Source: Caulobacteraceae bacterium (GTDB lineage: Bacteria; Pseudomonadota; Alphaproteobacteria; Caulobacterales; Caulobacteraceae). From it: a stretch of 64,000 nt of DNA. Numbering within the stretch: position 1 is the first letter of the stretch; each line of letters opens with the position of its first letter. The position numbers and the translations under genes were made by a program. The notes below the pieces were generated by a model. The model was not told where the DNA came from. It saw nothing but the letters and a program-made list of their open reading frames with translations, and ran no database searches. The stretch is from contig CANGCO010000003.1 of the NCBI GenBank assembly GCA_947452365.1, positions 23,737-87,736 on the forward strand, given 5' to 3'. Positions 1 through 10,477 of this stretch are shown here, piece by piece.

Positions 1-93
1 TTGGCGCACCCAGAACGGCAAATTCTTGGTTCGATAGTTTGGACGTCATCATGTCCGTCTCCATTTTACGCAATTTCCGGATCGCTCAGGCCC

Positions 94-516
94 TCAAGCC
101 CCGGTCCGGATCGGAATCTCCCGCACCAGCCTGGCTGGCTCGGGTCTTAGAACATCAATATGCAATAGGCCGTGCTCCATACTGGCTCCCTCGACATCCA
201 TGCCGTCAGCCAGCACAAACGAACGCACAAAGTTTCGCGCCGCTATGCCGCGGTGTAAAAAGGCCCGGTCGGCTGCGGTGCGGTCCTTATCGCCGCGCCC
301 GGTGACCACCAATTGATTGTCCTCGAGCGAGACACTGAGTTGATCAGCGGCAAACCCGGCCACGGCCAAGGTGATCCTCAGCCTGCCCTCACCGCATTCT
401 TCGACATTATAGGGCGGATAGCCCTCAGAGGCGGCCTTGGCCGCGCGCTCGATCAGGCTGCGCGTATGGTCAAAGCCCAGTAAGAAGGGGCTGTCGAACA
501 AGATGGTTCGGTTCAT
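94..516 (-). CDS. Hsp20 family small heat-shock protein
   Basis: ORF with alpha-crystallin-type core (LRITLAVAGFAADQLSVSLEDNQLVVTGRG; AFLHRGIAARNFVRSFVLADGMDVEGASMEHGLLHI); start trimmed to the internal Met. Confidence 0.88.
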   Translation of the reverse strand: MNRTILFDSPFLLGFDHTRSLIERAAKAASEGYPPYNVEECGEGRLRITLAVAGFAADQLSVSLEDNQLVVTGRGDKDRTAADRAFLHRGIAARNFVRSFVLADGMDVEGASMEHGLLHIDVLRPEPARLVREIPIRTGA

Positions 517-700
517 TGGCCAAGTCCTCAAATCCTAAGCGACCGTCCTGCCGCCAAACCCACCCATTCCGGCATAGACCCAGCAGCAACAGGGCTTAGT
601 TGGCCATCCCCCAGCCCGGTTTCAAGACGGGCCGTGTAAGATTGACATCTGGCGGCCTGATCCTAGACTTGCGCCCTGACCGATAAGGGAAAAACACATC

Positions 701-1612
701 ATGGCCGTCGCCGCCCGGGTCAAACCGCTGGATTATTTTGCGCCAGAAGAGTGGGCAAAACTGTCGGCGCGCTCGCACTGGAAAGGCCTGGCCCTGGTGG
801 CGCATGGCTGGGCCGTGATCGGGCTGACCATGGTGGCGGGCGTGCTTTGGCCCATCACCATCCCGCTTGGTATTATGATCATCGGCACGCGCCAGCTTGG
901 CCTAGCTGTGCTGCAGCATGACGCCGCCCACGGGGCCCTGCACCCCAATCTCAAGATCAATGACTGGGTCGCTGAATGGCTGTGTTCGCCGGGGGTACAG
1001 CGCTATCGCGACTATCACCTGCAACACCATAAATATGCCCAGCAGGCCGAGGATCCGGACCTGATCCTATCGGCCCCCTTCCCAATCAGCCCGACCTCCC
1101 TAAGGCGCAAAATCGTCCGCGACCTGACCGGCCAGACCTTTCTCAAACAGCGGTTTGGCCTGCTCTATGCGCGCAAGCCCGGCCAGCCGCTTTGGCCGGT
1201 CTTAAAGGCGCAAATCCTGCGGCAAAAGCGGCTCTTGATCAGCAATGGGCTCGGCCTCTTGGCCTTTAGTCTAGCCGGTTATGCTTGGGTCTATATTGCG
1301 CTATGGCTCGTGCCGATGGCGACCTGGTTTCCCTTGGTCACGCGGCTTCGCAATATTGCCGAACATGCCCTGATCGCCAAGGACGAGCCCGACCCCCTGC
1401 GTCATGCCCGCACGACCCGCGCAAACCTGATAGAGCGGGCCCTGATCGCCCCCTATTGGGTCAATTACCATGCCGAGCACCATATGTTCATGCACATGCC
1501 CTGCTGGAGCCTGCCAAGGGCCCACAAGCTCCTGACCGCCAAGGGCGCGACCAAGGCCATGGAAATAGCCCCAAACTACCGCGCTGTGCTCAGCGCCGCA
1601 GCAGGGGCCTAG
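701..1612 (+). CDS. membrane fatty acid desaturase family protein
   Basis: Histidine boxes HDAAHG, HLQHHKYA, HAEHHMFMH plus hydrophobic segments. Confidence 0.85.
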   Translation: MAVAARVKPLDYFAPEEWAKLSARSHWKGLALVAHGWAVIGLTMVAGVLWPITIPLGIMIIGTRQLGLAVLQHDAAHGALHPNLKINDWVAEWLCSPGVQRYRDYHLQHHKYAQQAEDPDLILSAPFPISPTSLRRKIVRDLTGQTFLKQRFGLLYARKPGQPLWPVLKAQILRQKRLLISNGLGLLAFSLAGYAWVYIALWLVPMATWFPLVTRLRNIAEHALIAKDEPDPLRHARTTRANLIERALIAPYWVNYHAEHHMFMHMPCWSLPRAHKLLTAKGATKAMEIAPNYRAVLSAAAGA

Positions 1613-3147
1613 ACCCCCTCAAACCCGATGGCGCGATTGCGGCCTTTTTCGTCGGTGGCCAAGGTGACAGTGCCGCCCAAGGGGTCTTGATCGATCAGGG
1701 TCTGGACCAGGGTCTGGTCATCGCTCATGGCCGGCAGGCGTTGGCCGTCTGGGGTGCGGGCGATCAATATGGCGCGCGGGGCCTGGCCGCTATAATCGAT
1801 CGTATAGGTCTCAATCTTGGCCGGGCCGGTTGCGGTCTCGGCGACCGGCGGGGCGGGCCAGGCATTGATTTCAGCCTGGATGGCCTTGCTATCGAAATCG
1901 GTCCAGGCGGAAGGCTGGGTCGAATAGACCCCGGCCGAATACTTGGACAAGAAGCCGCCATTGGCCCCGACGAGGCCAAAGGCCCCCGGCCTTGCGCGCA
2001 GGGCCCGCACCATGCTGGCAATGGCATGCATGGAATAATTATTCCCCGCGCCGCCAAAAAACGGCAGGCCGCCGGTCACGGTCAGGCCGCGCGCGTCTTG
2101 CGGACTTAAGCCAAACGCATCGCAAACATTGAACACGGCGACCGGAAAACAGCTATAAAGATCAAATATATCAACCTGATCCATGCCGATTCCAGCCAGA
2201 TCCAGAGCCTGTTGTACGGCCAGCACACTGGCGGGGCTGGCCGACAGGTCCTGGCGCTCAATGATTATCCGCTCCTTCACATCGCCGCCGCCATGCAGAT
2301 AGACCCAGCGATCCTCGGCAATGCCCAGTTCCCGCGCCTTGCCAACGCAGGTGAGCAGAACAGCCGCGCCCTGATTGGCCTGGTCGCGCGAGACCACACG
2401 GCGCGGAAAGGGATCACAGATCAGCCGGTTGCGCGGCGTCACCGTGGCGATCTCCTGCGCCGAAAACACCTCTTGCGACATGGCATGGGGATTGGCGTGG
2501 GCCACATCCGTAAAGGGCGCAAACAAGGCGCCCATTTCCAGACCATAGGCTTCCCGGTCCAGGCCCCGGCGCGCGCGGCGGGCGTTTTCGAACAGGGCAT
2601 AGGCCTGGATTGGCGCGCGCACCCCGTGCTGGATCAGTTCGCCGGTCAAGAGGCCTTCGAGCCCATAGCCACGGTCCTCCATCTGGCCGCCAATGGTCTG
2701 GGACCAGTCGCGGGTCTCGCCGATCGATTGCAGGTGGCGCACGGTAGAAATGGCTTCAGAGCCAAAAATCAGGGCCATATCGGTCTGGCCCGCGGCAATG
2801 GCGTGGCAAAGCTCATGCACCAAATGCTGCGGCCCCTGCCCGCCTGTGACCTCCAAAATCGCCTTTGCCGGATTGGCCCCGATCCGCTCGGCCACTGCCC
2901 TTGGCATATTATCGGCGCAGCCAAACGGCGCGACCGCAACGGGGGTGGAGATTTCAAACTGGCGAATAGCCGCAACCAAATCAATATGGGCCGCGAGATT
3001 TCCGCCCGCCTTGGCATCCTCACACGCCGCCCGCCCAGCCCGCGCCGCCAGCTCAACCGGTGAGGCCGCCGAATAATCTGCCGCCTCAATCCGCTCCGAC
3101 GCCTCACCAACACCAACCAGGATAGGGGTACGATCAAATGTGGTCAT
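1609..3147 (-). CDS. acetyl-CoA acetyltransferase / SCP-x type thiolase family protein
   Basis: MTTFDRTPILVGVGEAS start, thiolase-like DIFDLYSCFP and GGLPFFGGAGNNYSMHAIA motifs; start trimmed from 3261. Confidence 0.78.
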   Translation of the reverse strand: MTTFDRTPILVGVGEASERIEAADYSAASPVELAARAGRAACEDAKAGGNLAAHIDLVAAIRQFEISTPVAVAPFGCADNMPRAVAERIGANPAKAILEVTGGQGPQHLVHELCHAIAAGQTDMALIFGSEAISTVRHLQSIGETRDWSQTIGGQMEDRGYGLEGLLTGELIQHGVRAPIQAYALFENARRARRGLDREAYGLEMGALFAPFTDVAHANPHAMSQEVFSAQEIATVTPRNRLICDPFPRRVVSRDQANQGAAVLLTCVGKARELGIAEDRWVYLHGGGDVKERIIIERQDLSASPASVLAVQQALDLAGIGMDQVDIFDLYSCFPVAVFNVCDAFGLSPQDARGLTVTGGLPFFGGAGNNYSMHAIASMVRALRARPGAFGLVGANGGFLSKYSAGVYSTQPSAWTDFDSKAIQAEINAWPAPPVAETATGPAKIETYTIDYSGQAPRAILIARTPDGQRLPAMSDDQTLVQTLIDQDPLGGTVTLATDEKGRNRAIGFEGV

Positions 3148-3332
3148 GAAGCGCTTCCTTTGGTGTTTTTGTGTTCTGCCCCATTGGTAACCTAGGCCAA
3201 GACCAAACGCCAAGCCGTCCCTAGGGTAAACTTGGCGAGGGAAAAAAGCGGCGCTCAGCACAGCCCGAGACTATCCAGCACACCAAACCCCGTTAAGATC
3301 GACTCCCGCATACCAACAAGGACCCCTGCCCC

Positions 3333-4499
3333 ATGCATTTTGAATTGGCTGAAGAGCACCGCATGCTCCAGGACCTGGTCCAAAAATTTGTGCGCGATGA
3401 ACTAATGCCCCTCGAAACCGCGGTCATGGCGCGCGAAGCATCTGGTCAGGATGCCGCCCTGACCGCTAGCGAACGCGAAAGACTGGACAAGGTGTCAAAA
3501 GACCTTGGTCTTTGGAGTCTGGATGCCCCCGAAAGCGAGGGCGGCATGGCCATGCCCTATGTCGCCCTGGTGGCAGTCAATGAGGCGCTGGGCAGTACGA
3601 TTGCCACCTATACCCTGCCGCCGGACTCGCCCAATCTGCGCATGCTTGCGGCCACGGTGAATGAGCGCCAGCGCGAGGCCTATCTGGCCCCCTATGCGCG
3701 CGGCGAGACCATATCGGCGATCGGGATTTCAGAACCGGGCGCAGGCGCCGATCCGGCCGGCATGCGAACCCGCGCCGTGCGCGACGGCGATGACTGGATC
3801 ATCAATGGCCGCAAGATCTGGATTACGCGCGCGGCCGAGGCCGATTTCACCATTCTGATGGCCACTACCACGCCCGAAGGCAAGGCCAAGGCGGGCATGA
3901 CCGCCTTCTTGGTTGATCGCGACACGCCCGGCTTTCAAGTCGTGCGCCGCATCCCCATGCTGGCGGGCGAGGTGACCTATGAGGTCCTGCTGGAGGATTG
4001 CCGGGTGCCGGACTGGAAGCGGCTCGGCGAAGAGGGCCAGGGCTTTGGCCCCATGCAGATCCGGCTCGGCACGCGGCGGATGGAAATGGCCGCCTGGTGT
4101 ATTGGCGGGGCGCAAAGGGCGCTGGACATGATGCGCGACTATGCCCCGCAGCGCCGCACCTTTGGCCAGCGCCTATCGGAGCGGCAATCGATCCAGTGGT
4201 GGGTCGCCGATGGCGCGACCAAGATTCATGCCTGCCGCCTGATGGCCTATCACTGCGCCTGGAAACTGGATCAGGGCCAGGACGTGCGCACGGAAATCTC
4301 CATGCTCAAGGTCTATGCCACCGAAATGGCGCAGGAGATTATCGATAATGCCATGCAGTGCTTTGGCGCCATGGGCATGACCAAGGAAATGCCGCTGCAT
4401 ATCCTAGCCGGACGGGTTCGTAACATGCGCATCTATGATGGGCCGTCAGAAGTCCATCGCATGGTGGTGGCGCGCAATCTGATGGATACGCGGCCCTAA
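3333..4499 (+). CDS. acyl-CoA dehydrogenase family protein
   Basis: AIGISEPGAGADPAGMRTRA, RRTFGQRLSERQSIQW, YDGPSEVHRMVVAR motifs. Confidence 0.9.
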   Translation: MHFELAEEHRMLQDLVQKFVRDELMPLETAVMAREASGQDAALTASERERLDKVSKDLGLWSLDAPESEGGMAMPYVALVAVNEALGSTIATYTLPPDSPNLRMLAATVNERQREAYLAPYARGETISAIGISEPGAGADPAGMRTRAVRDGDDWIINGRKIWITRAAEADFTILMATTTPEGKAKAGMTAFLVDRDTPGFQVVRRIPMLAGEVTYEVLLEDCRVPDWKRLGEEGQGFGPMQIRLGTRRMEMAAWCIGGAQRALDMMRDYAPQRRTFGQRLSERQSIQWWVADGATKIHACRLMAYHCAWKLDQGQDVRTEISMLKVYATEMAQEIIDNAMQCFGAMGMTKEMPLHILAGRVRNMRIYDGPSEVHRMVVARNLMDTRP

Positions 4500-4520
4500 G
4501 CCAGATCTATGGCGCGCGCC

Positions 4521-6041
4521 CTAGCCCACAGGCTGGGGGGCGTCATCGATCTTGGCCTGGATCGGCATCATGGGCGCATAATCGCGCCAGCCGCCATAGC
4601 GGTAATAGGCCAGGGCCAGTATGGCCGAACTGACCGAGCCGACCGGAAAGCTCCACCAGATTGCGGCCGAGCCAAGCCAGGGCTGGAGCGCGGTGGCAAA
4701 CGGGATGCGAAATGCCCACATGGTCACGGCATAGATCAAGGTTGGGGCAAGGGTAGCGCCATTGGCCCGCACCACCGCTGACATGCCAGACGTAATGGCC
4801 AAGACCACCCAACCCCACAGCACAATACTGTTTATGCTGCGCGCCATGGCCAGGGGCTCGCCGCCCTGGGGCAGAAACAGGCGCAAGGGCAGATCGCCAA
4901 GCAGGTGCACGAGCACGGCAGCCAAAAAGGTCAAGGACACCCCAACCAGACAGCCCTTGATCGCAATCGCCTCAACCCGCTTCCATTGGCCAGCGCCAAT
5001 ATTCATCGCGGCCATGGCTGACATCGAGGCGCCAAGCGCCATGGCCGGCATTTGCACATAACCCCAAAGCTGAGCCGCTGCACTATAGGCCGCCGCCGTC
5101 GCTGCCCCATGCGCATTGACCAGCGATAGCAGCATGAAATAGGCGCCCTGAATGATCAGGGTCTCGAGCGCCATAGGCCCGCCGCGCCGGATCAGCATCA
5201 AGAGCAGCTGCGGGTCTGGCTTCAAATAACGAAGGTCTGGGCCATATAGGGCCACGGGCAAATTACGCCGATAAATATAGACCAGCATGGCGCTAAGCGC
5301 GGTCAGATTGGCAACCAGGCCGCCAATGGCCACCCCGGCTATGCCGAGTTTTGGTGCGCCAAACGCGCCCGTCAGCAAGAGCGGCGACAGCACAAGCCCC
5401 AGCCCGATCCAGACCAGGGTAAAGCGAAACGGCGTGCGCGCATCGCCCGACCCGCGCATCATCATCATGATAAAAATATAAGAAAAAATGCTCGGCAAGG
5501 ACAGGCTCATAAACCGCAAATAGGTCACGGCCATATCGAGCGAGGCAGCCGGCATCTTGACCATGCTTAAGATTTGCGGCGCGAAGATATAGCCTGTCGC
5601 GGCAATCAGTGATGAGACCACCACCACAAAGCTCATAGATGTGCCAACCACCCGCTTGACCGCCTGCATGTCACCGGCGCCGCGCGACTGTCCCACCGCA
5701 ATGCCTGCCGCCGTGCCAACCCCCATAACCATGCCCATCATCATGAACATGAAGACATTGGCATTGACTACAGCCGTCAGGGCGCTGGGCCCCAAGGTAT
5801 GGCTGACCCAGATCGCGCCCCAGGTTCCAGACAAGGCATTGAGCAGATTGGTGGTCAGAAGCGGCATGGCAAACCGCACCAGGGTCGGGGTAATGGCACC
5901 CTCAATCAGCCGCTTGCGGTCGGCGCTGTGTGGGCCGTGGGCATGGCTTGCCGGAACCTGTGGCGGGGTCTTGGTCAATGTCTCGCCTGTCTGCTCGATC
6001 TTGTGAGGTTCATGGCTAAGCTGGTTTTGCGCCCTTGTCAT
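4521..6041 (-). CDS. MATE family efflux transporter
   Basis: about 12 TM segments; PTLVRFAMPLLTTNLLNAL, GSGDARTPF, WGYVQMPAMALGASMSAMAAMNIGAGQ. Confidence 0.88.
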   Translation of the reverse strand: MTRAQNQLSHEPHKIEQTGETLTKTPPQVPASHAHGPHSADRKRLIEGAITPTLVRFAMPLLTTNLLNALSGTWGAIWVSHTLGPSALTAVVNANVFMFMMMGMVMGVGTAAGIAVGQSRGAGDMQAVKRVVGTSMSFVVVVSSLIAATGYIFAPQILSMVKMPAASLDMAVTYLRFMSLSLPSIFSYIFIMMMMRGSGDARTPFRFTLVWIGLGLVLSPLLLTGAFGAPKLGIAGVAIGGLVANLTALSAMLVYIYRRNLPVALYGPDLRYLKPDPQLLLMLIRRGGPMALETLIIQGAYFMLLSLVNAHGAATAAAYSAAAQLWGYVQMPAMALGASMSAMAAMNIGAGQWKRVEAIAIKGCLVGVSLTFLAAVLVHLLGDLPLRLFLPQGGEPLAMARSINSIVLWGWVVLAITSGMSAVVRANGATLAPTLIYAVTMWAFRIPFATALQPWLGSAAIWWSFPVGSVSSAILALAYYRYGGWRDYAPMMPIQAKIDDAPQPVG

Positions 6042-6075
6042 GGCGTTTGACCAGGTGTGGCTGCAATCCCCAAGC

Positions 6076-6609
6076 CTAATCTATCGCCCCAATGCCCGGA
6101 TAACCGCGATACTGGCCGCCTGCATCCATGCCATAACCGACCAGGAAACGGGCCGGCGCTTCCCAAGCGACGAAATCGGGCTGGCCCAGGCGCTCTGTCG
6201 GCCACGGCTTGCGGGCAAAGACCGCGCTTAGGACCTCGCTAGCACCGGCCTTTTGCATAATCTGGACCGCCTGGCCCAAGGATAGGCCGCTATCAAATAC
6301 ATCATCCATCAATAGGACCTGACGGCCTGTGACCGGTCTTTGCAGACCGCCGCGCACCTCGACCTGACCGCTGGATTGGTGGGCATCACCATAAGAGGAC
6401 AGCCAAAGCGCATCAAATTGCGGATGACGGCCGCGGACCGACATGGCCCGCATAAGATCGGCCGAAAACCAAAGCCCGCCCGTCAACAGACAAACACAAA
6501 CCGAATCGTCAGTAATGGCTGGGGCAATACGATCGGCAAGCGTCTCGACATATGCGCTAACGGCTTGGGCGGATAAAAGCGGGGCAATCGTCAAGGAGAC
6601 AAAACTCAT
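6076..6609 (-). CDS. phosphoribosyltransferase (hypoxanthine PRTase-like)
   Basis: PRPP loop VLLMDDVFDSGLSLGQAVQIM; SSYGDAHQSSG. Confidence 0.8.
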   Translation of the reverse strand: MSFVSLTIAPLLSAQAVSAYVETLADRIAPAITDDSVCVCLLTGGLWFSADLMRAMSVRGRHPQFDALWLSSYGDAHQSSGQVEVRGGLQRPVTGRQVLLMDDVFDSGLSLGQAVQIMQKAGASEVLSAVFARKPWPTERLGQPDFVAWEAPARFLVGYGMDAGGQYRGYPGIGAID

Positions 6610-7430
6610 GGTGCGTGAGGTAGGGCGATACCGCGCGCGGGCAGGCCTTGTTCGGACCTAGCATGGCCATCCAAAGCGAATGTGACAGACAGGTCGCGCG
6701 ATTGCACCGGCGGCTCGACCAAGACCGTCGCAAAATACCGCTCCTGGCGCGCCGGAATGCGCACGCCATCCATGCGGCCAATCTGCACCATGACTTCCTT
6801 ACCTTGCGGATCCAGGAGGGCGATGCGCACCGGAGGCAGGTCACGCGCCTCTTGCTCAATATTGCGAATGGCCCCCGAGACCCGAAGGGCCGCGCGGCCG
6901 TCTTGCATGATCCGCACCGCCTTGACCTTTTCAAAAGTCAAGCCCGTCGGATTGATCGCCAATCCAACCAAAGCATAGGCGCTGGCTGATTTTGGCCAGA
7001 CCTCAACCACCTTGGTACGAAACATTGCTGCCATCACCAGGGCACTGGCCAGTACCAGCCCGGCCATAGCCCAGACCAGGCCTGAAAAACGGGCGCTTGG
7101 CTTTGCCGATTTGCGCGACCGACCAGTCAGCCGAGACGAGGCGAACATAGGCGCCCCCACGCCGACGGCACCCGCAGCTTGCCCGGAAAATTCGCCCAGA
7201 TCCTCGGCATATTGGTCACGATCGCGGTCAAGATTTTCTAACGGCGCAGGGGATGTACCGTCCCAAGCCGCGTCAATCTCAGGCGCATCCAACCCACCGA
7301 CTGCGGCCTCTGCATCTTGTGCAAACCATCTTTCACCGCAAGACGCACAGCGCACAGTCCGTCCCGCCGAACCAATCATGTCGTCGGCGACAAAATAGCT
7401 GCTGGCACAAGAGGGACAGGTCAGTATCAT
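6606..7430 (-). CDS. zinc-ribbon (MJ0042-type) membrane protein with DUF3426-like C-terminus
   Basis: MILTCPSCASSYFVADDMIGSAGRTVRCASCGERWFA, single TM, C-terminal beta domain; ATGA overlap with the PRTase gene. Confidence 0.8.
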   Translation of the reverse strand: MILTCPSCASSYFVADDMIGSAGRTVRCASCGERWFAQDAEAAVGGLDAPEIDAAWDGTSPAPLENLDRDRDQYAEDLGEFSGQAAGAVGVGAPMFASSRLTGRSRKSAKPSARFSGLVWAMAGLVLASALVMAAMFRTKVVEVWPKSASAYALVGLAINPTGLTFEKVKAVRIMQDGRAALRVSGAIRNIEQEARDLPPVRIALLDPQGKEVMVQIGRMDGVRIPARQERYFATVLVEPPVQSRDLSVTFALDGHARSEQGLPARGIALPHAP

Positions 7431-7513
7431 GGCAAGCGAATCGGACGCTCCAAAAGCACTATTATCGAGGTCGCCGATTTTTGTCCTTCTGTCCAGCAGC
7501 GCCGGCGAGTCCC

Positions 7514-8260
7514 GTGGTAAATTCCGCCGTCCCCAGTGAAAAGCCGCCGACCGTCCGTTTTCGAGACGTGGGGCTGCGCTATGGGCGCTCGCCAGAGATA
7601 CTACGTGATATCAGTTTCGATCTAGAGCCGGGCAGCTTTCATTTTCTGACCGGGGCCTCGGGGGCGGGTAAGAGCAGTTTGCTCAAATTGATCTATCTGG
7701 CCAATCGCCCGACCCGCGGTCAGGTTCAGATCTTTGGGCAAGATGCGCAAAGAATGCGTCCAAAAGACCTACCCGGCTTGCGCCGGCGCATAGGCGTGGT
7801 GTTTCAAGAGATCTATCTTATGGAACATCTTAATGTGTTCGATAATACGGTCTTGCCCCTGCGTATTGCCGGACAAAACCCGCAAGATTATCGTAATGAT
7901 GCGGCTGAACTGCTAAACTGGGTTGGGCTGGGTCGACGCATGGATGCCATGCCTGAAACCCTATCGGGCGGCGAGCGGCAAAGGCTGGCGATTGCCAGGG
8001 CGGTTGTGGGCCGTCCGAGCATTGTTCTCGCCGATGAACCCACTGGCAATGTCGATCATGAAATGGGCCTGAGAATCTTGCGTTTGCTGGTTGAGCTAAA
8101 TCGGCTTGGCACCACCATCTTGATTGCCAGCCATGATCAGGACCTGGTGGCGCGATCGGGCATGCCGGTTATGCATCTGGATGGGGGCAGGCTATCGCAC
8201 AGCCAATCGCCCTTTCAGCCTGACCTTGGTGCCGAGCCAATGGGCGCGGGAGATATTTGA
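7514..8260 (+). CDS. ftsE: cell-division ABC transporter ATP-binding protein FtsE
   Basis: Walker A GASGAGKSS, LSGGERQRLAIARA, VLADEPTGNVD; GTG start at 7514 chosen; followed by ftsX. Confidence 0.9.
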   Translation: MVNSAVPSEKPPTVRFRDVGLRYGRSPEILRDISFDLEPGSFHFLTGASGAGKSSLLKLIYLANRPTRGQVQIFGQDAQRMRPKDLPGLRRRIGVVFQEIYLMEHLNVFDNTVLPLRIAGQNPQDYRNDAAELLNWVGLGRRMDAMPETLSGGERQRLAIARAVVGRPSIVLADEPTGNVDHEMGLRILRLLVELNRLGTTILIASHDQDLVARSGMPVMHLDGGRLSHSQSPFQPDLGAEPMGAGDI

Positions 8261-9153
8261 TGGCCAAGGCCTTTGATCATCGCCGCTGGATACCCGCCCC
8301 GCTTTTGCCACGCCAAGATGGCCGCGACGCCTCGCTCGTGTTCGTCATTGCCGTATTATGTTTTTTAGCCTGCCTGACCGGGATAGGCGGGCTAGGCGCC
8401 GACCGCGCTGCCCAGGGCTGGGGGCGCCAACTCAAGGGCTCAGCAACCATAATTGTGCGCTCGACCATAAGTCAGGTGCCCGACGCGGTCGCCGATCAAG
8501 CCGTGCAGGTCCTAGGCCAGGTACCCGGTGTCAAATCGGCTATTGCGCAAGACCGGTCAGAGGCTGAAGCCTTACTGGCCCCTTGGCTTGGTCAGGATAG
8601 TGTATTGCAAAACCTGCCCTTGCCGCGCCTCGTCAATGTCCAGCTGGATGTCCTAAAGCCGGCCACATCTGAGAGCATGGCCAATGCACTAAAGGCCGCA
8701 GGCCTGGATGTCACAGTCGATGATCATACGCTCTGGATGAAGGATATTGGCCGAGCCGGAGACATGGCCCGGGGCCTAGCCATAGCGACCTTTGCGCTCA
8801 TGGCCCTGTCCGCTGCCGCTGTGATTACCTTTGCCACCCGTGCAGGGATGTCGATGCGCCATCAGATTGTCGAGCTTCTGCACCTGACCGGCGCCCAGGA
8901 CCGCTTCATTGCCGACCTGTTTCAGACCCGTTTCGCCATCATGGCGTTTTTTGCCGGATTTCTCGGCGCGGGGGCTGCGGCAGGGCTTGCGGCAGTGGTG
9001 CGAACCTTGGGCGGTGCAGAAGGCCTGACGCCGGTTCTGCCCATTGCCTGGACAGATCTATTGATTACCCTGCCATGCCCCGTGGTCGCCGCTCTTGTTG
9101 CGGCCTTGGCGGCCCGCCTGACCACATTGGGCCTATTAAGGGCCATGCCGTGA
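8260..9153 (+). CDS. ftsX: cell-division permease FtsX
   Basis: Overlaps the ftsE stop; four-TM FtsX-like organisation, ATIIVRS...VLGQVPGVKSA extracellular domain. Confidence 0.85.
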   Translation: MAKAFDHRRWIPAPLLPRQDGRDASLVFVIAVLCFLACLTGIGGLGADRAAQGWGRQLKGSATIIVRSTISQVPDAVADQAVQVLGQVPGVKSAIAQDRSEAEALLAPWLGQDSVLQNLPLPRLVNVQLDVLKPATSESMANALKAAGLDVTVDDHTLWMKDIGRAGDMARGLAIATFALMALSAAAVITFATRAGMSMRHQIVELLHLTGAQDRFIADLFQTRFAIMAFFAGFLGAGAAAGLAAVVRTLGGAEGLTPVLPIAWTDLLITLPCPVVAALVAALAARLTTLGLLRAMP

Positions 9154-9767
9154 AAACCATTGCGGCGCTCCTGATCATTTTGATGATCTGGACGGTCGGC
9201 TTGCTGGCCTTTGCCGCGCGCGTGGATGCATTTACCCCCGCTCAGGAACCGGCAATATCCGACGGCATTGTCGCCCTGACCGGGGTCTCGACCGACCGCA
9301 TCCGCGAAGCCATGAAGCTGTTGCAAGAAGGCAGGGCCCAGCGAATGCTGATTTCAGGGGTCAATCCCAAGGCCACCCCCGCCGAGATTCGCAGCGTCGC
9401 CAAGGCCAGCCGCCGGATTTTTAACTGTTGCGTCGATCTGGGTTTTGAGGCGGCCGACACATTGGGCAATGCGCGCGAGATTGCCGCCTGGGTCAAGGCC
9501 AAGCACTATGCCACCTTGATCGTCGTGACCTCGGACTATCACATGCCCCGCAGCCTGATGGAGCTGCGCGCCGCTGCGCCGCAAGTGATCTTGACACCCT
9601 ATGCTGTGCGCACCGGCGAGCTTGACGCCAAGCATTGGTGGCGCACGGCCGAAAGCGCCCGGCGCATGATCAAAGAATACAATAAATATCTGGCCATCCT
9701 ACTACGCGAAGGGTTTCTAAGCCTTGGGCCCAAGGATGATGGCCACCCAAGGGAGCCCGCAGCATGA
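9150..9767 (+). CDS. YdcF/SanA/ElyC family (DUF218) protein
   Basis: GIVALTGVSTDRIREAMKLLQEGRAQRMLISGV ... TSDYHMPRSLMELRAA. Confidence 0.85.
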   Translation: MKTIAALLIILMIWTVGLLAFAARVDAFTPAQEPAISDGIVALTGVSTDRIREAMKLLQEGRAQRMLISGVNPKATPAEIRSVAKASRRIFNCCVDLGFEAADTLGNAREIAAWVKAKHYATLIVVTSDYHMPRSLMELRAAAPQVILTPYAVRTGELDAKHWWRTAESARRMIKEYNKYLAILLREGFLSLGPKDDGHPREPAA

Positions 9768-10477
9768 TCTGGATCCGGTCTGTCCTGTTCACCATCTGGC
9801 TGTTTTTCTGGACCGCCGTCTTGGGCACAGCCTATCTGCCACTTGTGCTTTTGCCGCGCCAATTCATGGCCAGGGCCCTCAAGCTCTGGGCCCATGTCAT
9901 GCTGTTTGGCCTGCGCTGGATCACTGGCGTTCGGATAGAGATCCGCGGACAGCAATATGTCCCGACCGGGGCGGCCCTGATTGCGGGCAAGCATATGGGC
10001 ATGCTCGATACGATTGTGCCCTTTGTCGTCCTGCCCGATGTCTGCTTTGTCATGAAGCGCGAACTGACCTTTATTCCCCTATTTGGCTGGCACGCCATGA
10101 AGGCGACCATGATCTGGATCGACCGCGGTGCCCAGGCCAAGGCCCTGCGCAAAATGGTCAGCGATGCGCAGGACCGGTTTGTGCATGACCGCCAGGTGGT
10201 GATCTTTCCCGAAGGCACCCGCAAAATGCCAGGCGCTGAGCCGGACTATAAGCCGGGCGTTGCCGCGCTTTATCGCGACCTGAACCTGCCTTGCAGCCTG
10301 GTTGCCACAAATTCTGGCCAACACTGGCCCGCCAAGGGCATTTTGCGCCATCCAGGAACCGTGGTGTTTGAATTTCTTGAGCCCCTGCCCGCAGGCTTGC
10401 GGCGCGGCGAGTTCATGAAGGCGATGCAGGTCAAGATTGAGGATGCCTCAAACGCCCTAATGGCCCAAAACCTCTAG
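9764..10477 (+). CDS. plsC: 1-acyl-sn-glycerol-3-phosphate acyltransferase
   Basis: KHMGMLDTIVP (HX4D-like variant), VIFPEGTRKMPG. Confidence 0.85.
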   Translation: MIWIRSVLFTIWLFFWTAVLGTAYLPLVLLPRQFMARALKLWAHVMLFGLRWITGVRIEIRGQQYVPTGAALIAGKHMGMLDTIVPFVVLPDVCFVMKRELTFIPLFGWHAMKATMIWIDRGAQAKALRKMVSDAQDRFVHDRQVVIFPEGTRKMPGAEPDYKPGVAALYRDLNLPCSLVATNSGQHWPAKGILRHPGTVVFEFLEPLPAGLRRGEFMKAMQVKIEDASNALMAQNL